From positions 137,892-201,891 of the forward strand of contig NZ_FNPW01000013.1 of assembly GCF_900107395.1 (NCBI RefSeq): a stretch of 64,000 nucleotides of DNA, written 5' to 3'. Numbering within the stretch: position 1 is the first letter of the stretch; each line of letters opens with the position of its first letter. The stretch is from Pseudomonas sp. NFIX28. GTDB lineage: Bacteria; Pseudomonadota; Gammaproteobacteria; Pseudomonadales; Pseudomonadaceae. Made by a program: the position numbers and the translations under genes. Below the pieces are notes generated by a model, which did no database searches, was not told the origin of the DNA, and saw nothing but the letters and a program-made list of their open reading frames with translations. Positions 57,934 to 64,000 of this stretch are shown here, in pieces.

Positions 57934-57998
57934 GAAAAGATCAGGTCCTTATTGTTCGTTCGGCACGGCGGCGGCACCGGGGCGTTGCCGCCTCGGGC

Positions 57999-60533
57999 TC
58001 AGAAGTGGGTAAAGGTCAGGCCGAGCTTGTAGGTCGGGCCGTACTCTTCGTACTGGCCGTTGTAGGAGCGGTGGCCGGTGTAGACGAAATACGGCTCGTC
58101 GGTGAGGTTCTGCGCCTCGAAGCTGAGCTGCAGGCTCTTGGTCAGCGCGTAGCGGGCGCTGAAATCGACGAAGGTCTGGGCATCGACGTGCAGGTCGTGG
58201 GCCTTGTCGTTGATCGAGGCCAGCTCGTAGAGGTAATCCGACTTGTAGTTGGCCGACAGGCGCAGGCTGAGCTTGTCGTTTTCCCAACCGAGCATCAGGT
58301 TGCCGACCGTGTCCGACTGGTTCGGCAGGTCGATGCTGCGCTTGCGGTTGACCCCGCTGGCGGCGTCGAAGCCCTTGATCTCGGCATCGGAGCGGCTGAA
58401 GGTGGCGTTGGCCCCCAGCAGCAGGCCGTTCCACGGCGCCGGCAGCCAGTCGAATTTCTGCGAGTAGGCCAGTTCCAGGCCGTACAGCTTGGCGCTGTCG
58501 CCGTTGGCGAAGGTGTGCGCCTCGGCAAAGTCGGTCCAGGCGCCGGTACCGGCCAGGTCGGTGTTGTAGACGAAGTTCTTGATGTCCTTGTAGAACACGA
58601 AGGCCGAGACGGTGCCGGCGCGGCCCATGAAATGCTCGATGCCAAGGTCCAGGTTGCTCGACTCCAGCGGCTTGAGGTCGGGGTTGCCGAAGGTGGCTTC
58701 GTCATCGTCGATGACAAAGCCCGGCGCCAGTTGGCCAAAGGTCGGGCGCACCACCGCCTTGGTCCAGGCCGCTCGCACCTGGGTGTTCTTGTCCAGCTGG
58801 TAGCGCGCGTGCAGGCCCGGCAGCCAGTGGTGGTAGCGGCGCTTGGTCGCGGTGGACTGGAATTCGCCGTCGGTGGCGCCGGTGCCCTTGGCTTCGAATT
58901 CGGTGCCTTCGTAGCGCAGGCCGGCGATAAAGCGCCAGTCGTCGATATCGAGGGTGTTCATCAGGTAGCCGGCGTTGATGTCTTCGCTGATCTTGAAGTC
59001 GTTGACCCGCGATTCGGTTTCGTCGAAAAACGCGTCGCGGTCCAGGCCGCCGATCAACTGCTTGATCGAGCTGCCGCTGATCCCCGGGCCGAAGCGGCCG
59101 AGGCGGTAGTCGACGTTGCCTTTGCGAAAGCGCTCGAGGTTGAGCTGCTCGTCGCTGAAGCCCAGGTCGTCGAAGTCTTCATAGACCCAGGCGTCGAGGT
59201 CGTTGTCCTTGTTGCGCCGGCTGACCTTGCCGCCGAATTTGACCTGGGACGCGTAACCGCTGAGGTCGTAGTCGCGGGCCAGGTCCAGGCGCAGGTTTTT
59301 CTCGGTGTCGGTGGTGCGCTGCTTTTCCCACTCGACCTTGTCCAGGCTGAAATTCGACGGGTTGTAGAAACCCTGGCCGACGATCGGCCGTGGCTTTTCG
59401 GTGTCGTAGAAACCGCTGTCGGCGAAGTCGTCGTTGCCTTCGAACACCGCGTTGGCGATATGCCCCGGGCTGTCCTCGCTGGAGCGGCTGTAGCCGGCCT
59501 GGCCGCTGAGGGTCCAGAGGCCGAACATGCGTTCGCCGCCGAACACATAGGACTGGATCTCCTGGGTTTCCTCGCGCTGCTTGAGCTTGCGCTGGCCTTC
59601 GGCGTCGCCCAGCTCGCCGGCCGCCTGGGGCTCGGCGAATTCCAGGCTGGCGGCGTTGCGTGTCTCGCTGTCCTTGTAGCGGCTGTACAGGGTGCGCAGG
59701 TAGTAGCTGCTGAGGTCGTCCGGCTTGTAGTCGAAATTCAGGCCGCCGCCGGCGCGTTCGCGGCTGATGTCGTAGTCGCGCTGTTCGAATTCCTGCAAGC
59801 GTGCGCCCTGCTCGAAGTCCCAGGCGCCCCCGGTCTCGACGTTGTCCGAACCGAAGTCGCGCTTCTGCCAGCTCAGGGCCGCGGCCACACCGAAGTTGTC
59901 GATGCCGTCGCCGAGGCTGAAGCGGTCGCTGATGGCGCCAGAGAATTTCGGGCTGGCCTGGTGGCTGTTCTGGTCGTAGCTGGCTTCCGTGCTGCCGGTA
60001 TAGAACAGGCCCTTGTGGTCGAAGGCCGAGAGGCTCTGCACATCGACGGTGCCGCCCAGGGAGTTGGCATCCATGTCCGGGGTCAGGGTCTTGATCACCG
60101 ACAGCGACTGCACCAGCTCCGAGGGCAGTACGTCCAGGGCCACGGCGCGGCGTTCGCTTTCCGGGGCCGGCACCAGGGTGCCGTTGATGGTCACGCTGTT
60201 GAGGTCCGGGCCCAGGCCGCGCACGCTGACGAAACGCCCTTCGCCCTGGTCGCGCTCGACGCTGATGCCCGGCAGGCGCTGCGCCGCTTCGGCGACGTTC
60301 TCGTCCGGCAACTGGGCCACGCCGTCGGCATGCACCACGCTCTTGATGCTGTCGGCGCTGCGCTGTTCCTTGAGCGCCTGGTCGATGCTCGCGGCCTGGC
60401 CGACCACCTCCACGTGTTCGGTGTTTTTCGCCGCGCCGGCTTCGGCGGCGCTCAGGCGTTCGCTGGCGATCGCCATGGCCAGGGCGGTGAGCGTGAAGCC
60501 GAGCAGGCCGGCGGTGCTGCTGCGCTTGTACAT
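57999..60533 (-). CDS. TonB-dependent outer-membrane receptor linked to phytase
   Basis: 844 residues from the ATG at 60533 (SD GGGGAGG). Signal peptide up to about residue 30. The plug domain includes ADSIKSVVHADGVAQLPDEN, PGISVERDQGEGRFVSVRG and GGTVDVQS; the barrel ends YKLGLTFTHF with terminal Phe. This is the TonB-dependent receptor subfamily (TIGR01782-like wording, GISVERDQGEGRFVSVRGLGPDLN) often associated with carbohydrate or phytate uptake. It leads the operon with phytase, exbB, exbD and tonB. It may import inositol phosphates or their calcium complexes. A PHO box lies 76 bases upstream. Confidence 0.93.
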   Translation of the reverse strand: MYKRSSTAGLLGFTLTALAMAIASERLSAAEAGAAKNTEHVEVVGQAASIDQALKEQRSADSIKSVVHADGVAQLPDENVAEAAQRLPGISVERDQGEGRFVSVRGLGPDLNSVTINGTLVPAPESERRAVALDVLPSELVQSLSVIKTLTPDMDANSLGGTVDVQSLSAFDHKGLFYTGSTEASYDQNSHQASPKFSGAISDRFSLGDGIDNFGVAAALSWQKRDFGSDNVETGGAWDFEQGARLQEFEQRDYDISRERAGGGLNFDYKPDDLSSYYLRTLYSRYKDSETRNAASLEFAEPQAAGELGDAEGQRKLKQREETQEIQSYVFGGERMFGLWTLSGQAGYSRSSEDSPGHIANAVFEGNDDFADSGFYDTEKPRPIVGQGFYNPSNFSLDKVEWEKQRTTDTEKNLRLDLARDYDLSGYASQVKFGGKVSRRNKDNDLDAWVYEDFDDLGFSDEQLNLERFRKGNVDYRLGRFGPGISGSSIKQLIGGLDRDAFFDETESRVNDFKISEDINAGYLMNTLDIDDWRFIAGLRYEGTEFEAKGTGATDGEFQSTATKRRYHHWLPGLHARYQLDKNTQVRAAWTKAVVRPTFGQLAPGFVIDDDEATFGNPDLKPLESSNLDLGIEHFMGRAGTVSAFVFYKDIKNFVYNTDLAGTGAWTDFAEAHTFANGDSAKLYGLELAYSQKFDWLPAPWNGLLLGANATFSRSDAEIKGFDAASGVNRKRSIDLPNQSDTVGNLMLGWENDKLSLRLSANYKSDYLYELASINDKAHDLHVDAQTFVDFSARYALTKSLQLSFEAQNLTDEPYFVYTGHRSYNGQYEEYGPTYKLGLTFTHF

Positions 60534-60608
60534 GATGGTCCTCCCCCAAGAGTCCGGTGACGCCAGGCAAGGGGCCCGGCAACTGGGAGGGCAAGCTAGG
60601 GTCGGCGA

Positions 60609-60626
60609 ATGACGGTTCTGTGACAG
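60609..60626 (-). promoter_or_regulatory. PHO box candidate of the receptor-phytase operon
   Basis: The minus strand reads CTGTCAC-AGAA-CCGTCAT: two seven-base half-sites in direct repeat, 11 bases apart as required for PhoB. A -10-like TAGCTT follows at about the expected distance (60594-60599), so the box can replace a -35 element. Confidence 0.75.
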
Positions 60627-60730
60627 GGGTTGGTGGGGAGGCACTTGGATCGGGGTTTTGCCCGGGTCCGCGGGGCAAAGTGAGCTGAAATGACCTTTTC
60701 CCGAGGGTTGGCGGTGACTGGTCTGACGCT

Positions 60731-60810
60731 TTCGCGGGCAAGCCTCGCTCCTACGCCGCGTAACGCAGCGGCCACACTACGCCTCGTAGGAGCGAGGCTT
60801 GCCCGCGAAG
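60731..60810. repeat. REP pair in the divergent region
   Basis: TTCGCGGGCAAGCCTCGCTC with CCTAC, and GTAGGAGCGAGGCTTGCCCG 30 bases later, are inverted REP arms. The pair separates the two PHO-box promoters. Confidence 0.88.
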
Positions 60811-60894
60811 ACGTCAGCGGCCACACCGCAACCAGATCGCAAAAAAACACACCGTCACGATGAGCTGATTCGACCTCCCCCACCCGCTTCGCCG

Positions 60895-60912
60895 CCGTCA
60901 CCCGGCTGTCAC
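60895..60912 (+). promoter_or_regulatory. PHO box candidate upstream of the GGDEF-like gene
   Basis: The plus strand reads CCGTCAC-CCGG-CTGTCAC, two half-sites in direct repeat 11 bases apart. It lies 52 bases before the ATG at 60964. The rest of the 60534-60963 gap holds the minus-strand PHO box and a REP pair. Confidence 0.65.
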
Positions 60913-60963
60913 AAACATCTGCTGTGCTGGCGCGCATTGCTTCTTCGCCAAAGGATCGCGGCC

Positions 60964-61878
60964 ATGTTCTCAGTGCTCAAACCCCACCGTTGGAAACTCG
61001 CCAGCCTGCTGCTGGCGGCCAACCTCGGCCTGCTCCTGCACCTGGCCTGCGGCGAGTTGAAGGCGGTCGGCGAATGGGTCTGGCTGGACATAATCGGTGA
61101 AGGCGGCACCGCGCTGCTGGCCCTGATCTGGCTCGGCCTGGTACTGAAAAGCCGCCCGGCGGGACGGGTCACCAACTACCTGGCGCTGGGCCTGAGCTGC
61201 ATCTTTTTCTCCTGGTGGATCGATAGCCTCGACGAGTTCATCCGCCTGCCCGAGAGCATCGCCTGGGACCATTGGCTGGAATCCGCGCCGATGCCGGTGG
61301 GCATGGTCCTGCTGACCATCGGCATCTACCACTGGCACCGCGAGCAGCTGGCGATCAGCGCGCAGATGGAAAAACGCGAACGGCTGTTCCGCGAGCACCG
61401 GCTGTTCGACAAACTCACCCCGCTGGGCGGCGCCGACTATCTCAAGCGCCAGCTGGCCGACAGCCTGCAGGACAGCCAGCGCCAGCAGCAGCCGCTGTCG
61501 CTGCTGGCCCTGGACCTGGACAACTTCGCCGCGATCAACCAGGACTTCGGCCATGCCGAGGGCGACGCGGTGCTGCAGGCGCTGAGCCATTTGCTGCTGC
61601 TCAACCTGCGTCGCCAGGACCTGCTCTGCCGCCTGGCCGGCGACCGTTTCGTGGTGCTGCTGCCCAACACCGGCGAGAGCCAGGCGCGGCTGCTGGCCCA
61701 GGAGCTGCAACAGGCGGTCCGCAGCCTGGCGCACAAGAGCCGCCAACACGGCGAACGCTTGCAGCTGTCAGCCTGCACCGCGGTGGTGATGGCCCTCAAC
61801 GAGACGCCGGAAGAACTGCTCAAGCGCCTCAACCTGGCCCTGGCCCGGGCCAAGCAGCCGCTGGCGAAAAGCGCCTGA
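60964..61878 (+). CDS. Membrane protein with degenerate GGDEF domain
   Basis: 304 residues (SD AAGGA). Four hydrophobic segments at roughly 11-29, 41-62, 70-87 and 110-122 form an N-terminal membrane sensor region. Residues 142-300 are a GGDEF fold: DLDNFAAINQDFGHAEGDAVLQAL is intact, with metal-binding Asp 184. But the signature loop reads AGDRF (225-229) in place of GG[DE]EF, replacing the catalytic acidic residue with Arg. It is therefore unlikely to make c-di-GMP in the standard way and may bind GTP or act by interaction. A PHO-box candidate precedes it. The AraC gene follows nine bases later. Confidence 0.88.
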   Translation: MFSVLKPHRWKLASLLLAANLGLLLHLACGELKAVGEWVWLDIIGEGGTALLALIWLGLVLKSRPAGRVTNYLALGLSCIFFSWWIDSLDEFIRLPESIAWDHWLESAPMPVGMVLLTIGIYHWHREQLAISAQMEKRERLFREHRLFDKLTPLGGADYLKRQLADSLQDSQRQQQPLSLLALDLDNFAAINQDFGHAEGDAVLQALSHLLLLNLRRQDLLCRLAGDRFVVLLPNTGESQARLLAQELQQAVRSLAHKSRQHGERLQLSACTAVVMALNETPEELLKRLNLALARAKQPLAKSA

Positions 61879-61887
61879 GGCCCGGCC

Positions 61888-62925
61888 ATGACCCTGAAAA
61901 CCAGCTGGTACGAAAACGACAGCCGCTTCATCCCCGGGCATTACCAGCCGGCGAGCCTGATCGACCTGGCGCTGTCGCGGGACATCGACAGCCATCGCCT
62001 GCTGCGTGGCACCGGGTTGTTCCATGAAGACATCCTGGCCGGCCAGACCCGCCTCAGCCCGCAACAGTTTCTCGGCCTGATCGGCAACAGCCGGCGCCTG
62101 CTGGACGCCGACGACAGCAGCTTCCTGTTCGGCCAGCGCCTGCTGCCCGGGCATTACGGCGCCGCCAGCCATGCCCTGCGCCACGCGCAGAACCTGCACC
62201 AGGCCCTCGACACCCTGGTGCAGCAACAGGCGCTGCTCAGCCCGCTGGCCAGCCCGCGCCTGCTACTGGACGACCAATACGCCTATTTCTATTGGCTGGA
62301 CAGCTGCGGCGCCGGCGAACAATGGCGCTTCCTGCTGGAGGCCAGCATGACCTCGCTGGTGGCCATGAGCCAATGGCTGAGCGGCCAGCGCCTGCCCTGG
62401 GAATGCAGCTTCAGCCATGCCGAGCCACGCTATGTCGAGCAGTACTGGGTGCACCTGGGCGAGCACACCCGGTTCAAGCGGCCCATGGACCTGATGCGCA
62501 TCCCCCGTGAATACCTCGCCCAGCCCTGGCCCAACGCTTCGGCCACCGCCGGCCAGGTGGCGCGCCAGGAAGCCCTGGGCCAGGTCGAGCAACTGGGGTT
62601 TGCCTCGAGCTTCCTCGACTGCGTCTACCGCTACCTGCAAGACCATGTGCGCCAGGCGCCGAGCCTGGAACAGACGGCCCAGGCCTTCGCCATGAGCGCG
62701 GCCACCCTCAAGCGCAAACTGCACAAGCACGACAGCGGCTTCCAGCAGCAGGCGGACCTGGTGCGCAAGCACGTGGCGCTGTACCTGTACCGGATCAAGG
62801 GCCTGAGCAACGAGGAAGTCGCCGAGTACCTGAGCTTCAACGACGCGGCTAATTTCCGCCGCTCGTTCAAGCGCTGGACCGGCAGCACGCCCAACCTGAT
62901 CCGCCAATTGTTCAGCAGCGGTTGA
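61888..62925 (+). CDS. AraC-family regulator
   Basis: 345 residues. The N-terminal 200 residues are an Arabinose_bd-type effector domain (GHYQPASLIDLALSRDI, LPWECSFSHAEPRYVEQYW). The C-terminal pair of HTH motifs is complete: LEQTAQAFAMSAATLKRKLHKH and NEEVAEYLSFNDAANFRRSFKRWTGSTPNLIRQL. It is probably co-transcribed with the GGDEF-like gene, nine bases downstream, so both may respond to phosphate starvation. Target genes are unknown; the receptor-phytase operon next door is one candidate. Confidence 0.92.
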   Translation: MTLKTSWYENDSRFIPGHYQPASLIDLALSRDIDSHRLLRGTGLFHEDILAGQTRLSPQQFLGLIGNSRRLLDADDSSFLFGQRLLPGHYGAASHALRHAQNLHQALDTLVQQQALLSPLASPRLLLDDQYAYFYWLDSCGAGEQWRFLLEASMTSLVAMSQWLSGQRLPWECSFSHAEPRYVEQYWVHLGEHTRFKRPMDLMRIPREYLAQPWPNASATAGQVARQEALGQVEQLGFASSFLDCVYRYLQDHVRQAPSLEQTAQAFAMSAATLKRKLHKHDSGFQQQADLVRKHVALYLYRIKGLSNEEVAEYLSFNDAANFRRSFKRWTGSTPNLIRQLFSSG

Positions 62926-63132
62926 AACAAAGGCTGTTTTTCCAAGGGAAAAAGCGGCTACTCTTGGCCCAAAGAACCACACCATCACACCTCTGCTGCA
63001 CGACTTTCCGCCATTTTGGCCGAGCTTTTTGCTTAAGACCCGAGACACCTGAAACGACCTGTCTCGCCCGTCAGCGCCGGCGCGCTCTCCAGCCCGCCGG
63101 TGCATTGCCCATTGCCATTACGGAATAGAGTC

Positions 63133-64000
63133 ATGACCCCAGCCCATCTGTTGAACACGCTGTTTCCCACCGCCGCCGACATCCCCGAGCAGTACCGCCT
63201 GGATGGCCAGGTCGAGCAACGCGAATACCTGGTCGACGGTCAATTGAAGACCTGGAACGGGCCCCTGGCCCTGGTCCGCAGCCCGGTGTACCTGGACACC
63301 GCCCATGGCGACGAGCAGGTGATTCTCGGCAGCACCCCGCTGCTCGACGCCGACACCGCGCTGACCGCCCTCGACGCCGCCGTGCGCGCCTACGACCGTG
63401 GCCAGGGCGCGTGGCCGACAATGCGCGTGGCCGAACGCATCCAGCACGTCGAAGCCTTCCTCGGGCGCATGCGCGAACAGCGCTCGGCGGTGGTCAAGCT
63501 GCTGATGTGGGAAATCGGCAAGAACCTCAAGGACTCGGAAAAAGAGTTCGACCGCACCTGCGACTACATCGTCGATACCATCAACGCCCTCAAGGAACTC
63601 GACCGCCGTTCCAGCCGCTTCGAGCTGGAGCAGGACACCCTCGGCCAGATCCGCCGCGTGCCACTGGGCGTGGCCCTGTGCATGGGCCCGTACAACTACC
63701 CGCTGAACGAGACCTTCACCACCCTGATTCCGGCGCTGATCATGGGCAACACCGTGGTGTTCAAGCCGGCCAAGTTCGGCGTGCTGCTGATCCGCCCGCT
63801 GCTGGAAGCCTTCCGCGACAGCTTCCCGGCCGGGGTGATCAACGTGATCTACGGCAGCGGCCGGGAGACCGTCAGCGCGCTGATGGCCAGCGGCAAGATC
63901 GATATCTTCGCCTTCATCGGCACCAACAAGGCCGCCAGCGACCTGAAGAAACTGCACCCCAAGCCGCACCGCCTGCGCGCGGCCCTGGGCCTGGACGCGA
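63133..64000 (+). CDS. NADP-dependent aldehyde dehydrogenase, GapN-like (runs off the window)
   Basis: The first 289 residues are present; the gene continues past 64000. The N-terminus MTPAHLLNTLFPTAADIPEQYRLDG and the catalytic-site wording MGPYNYPLNETFTTLIPALIMGNTVVFKPAK match non-phosphorylating glyceraldehyde-3-phosphate dehydrogenase (GapN) and close relatives. The Asn of PYNYP is the conserved oxyanion residue, and the Lys of FKPAK binds the cofactor. The catalytic Cys and Glu lie beyond the window. The enzyme would give 3-phosphoglycerate and NADPH in the cytoplasm. The 207 bases upstream contain its own promoter region. Confidence 0.88.
   Translation, partial: MTPAHLLNTLFPTAADIPEQYRLDGQVEQREYLVDGQLKTWNGPLALVRSPVYLDTAHGDEQVILGSTPLLDADTALTALDAAVRAYDRGQGAWPTMRVAERIQHVEAFLGRMREQRSAVVKLLMWEIGKNLKDSEKEFDRTCDYIVDTINALKELDRRSSRFELEQDTLGQIRRVPLGVALCMGPYNYPLNETFTTLIPALIMGNTVVFKPAKFGVLLIRPLLEAFRDSFPAGVINVIYGSGRETVSALMASGKIDIFAFIGTNKAASDLKKLHPKPHRLRAALGLDA

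Noticed and set aside
58005..60560. Very long open frame opposite the TonB-dependent receptor
   Set aside because: Antisense shadow produced by high GC at third positions; repetitive Val/Ala/Gly-rich product with no domain.
1..64000. tRNA, rRNA, transposase or prophage genes
   Set aside because: None could be recognised on either strand.

Overview
The window looks like a chromosomal segment of a fluorescent Pseudomonas (P. fluorescens/protegens/chlororaphis type). The evidence is high GC with strong GC bias at third codon positions, many copies of the Pseudomonas REP/REPIN element (core GTAGGAGCGAGGCTTGCCCGCGAA), a P. aeruginosa-like NAD salvage locus (NrtR, PncA, PncB, NadE), a serralysin protease, a phosphatidylcholine synthase and a PA4872-type oxaloacetate decarboxylase. 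I see no rRNA, tRNA, CRISPR array, transposase or phage gene. Species is not decidable from this window alone.

Layout. 0.1-5.3 kb: secreted proteins (two paralogous exported proteins with WNLEP-type C-terminal domains, an AprA-like serralysin, a small exported protein); the protease and the larger paralog have RsmA/E-like sites over their ribosome binding sites. 5.5-15.8 kb: polB, a YcaC-like hydrolase with divergent LysR, a six-unit tandem REPIN array, a methyltransferase-like membrane protein, and a PauA/PauB-like polyamine pair. 15.8-30.4 kb: a catabolic block with a 122-bp nadE fragment, a minus-strand operon (AldA-like dehydrogenase, MFS, enolase-superfamily enzyme, GMC oxidoreductase), a LysR gene, an outer-membrane porin, a second LysR gene, a second MFS gene, and an operon of Fae homolog, aldo/keto reductase and GabD-like dehydrogenase. 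The aldA-like operon and the porin share about 60 bp of promoter DNA, and several genes here carry Hfq/Crc-type CA motifs.

30.7-35.4 kb: NAD salvage. pncA-pncB-nadE is divergent from a NadD-like gene, nrtR and a Nudix gene, with one copy of a 15-bp palindrome in front of each arm. 35.4-49.6 kb: mostly housekeeping and accessory genes (LysR, class III aminotransferase, DUF4174, oxaloacetate decarboxylase, response regulator, PpnN, DUF2388, quinone reductase with TetR and MFS pump, AraC, fatty acid hydroxylase with FMN reductase, Pcs, DUF2784). 49.6-53.4 kb: a GNAT gene, then an exported three-gene redox unit (lipoprotein cytochrome c, Tat-type lactone oxidase, Tat-type PLP enzyme).

53.9-62.9 kb: a phytate/phosphate locus. 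One minus-strand operon encodes a TonB-dependent receptor, a beta-propeller phytase and its own ExbB, ExbD and TonB. A PHO-box-like direct repeat precedes it, and a second one precedes the divergent gene for a membrane protein with a degenerate GGDEF domain, followed by an AraC regulator. The window ends inside a gapN-like aldehyde dehydrogenase gene.

The strongest candidates for something under-described are the phosphate-controlled phytase operon with its private TonB system and divergent degenerate GGDEF protein, the Fae homolog in a sugar/aldehyde operon, the exported PLP/FAD/cytochrome unit, and REPINs placed so exactly that they supply the stop codons of three genes.
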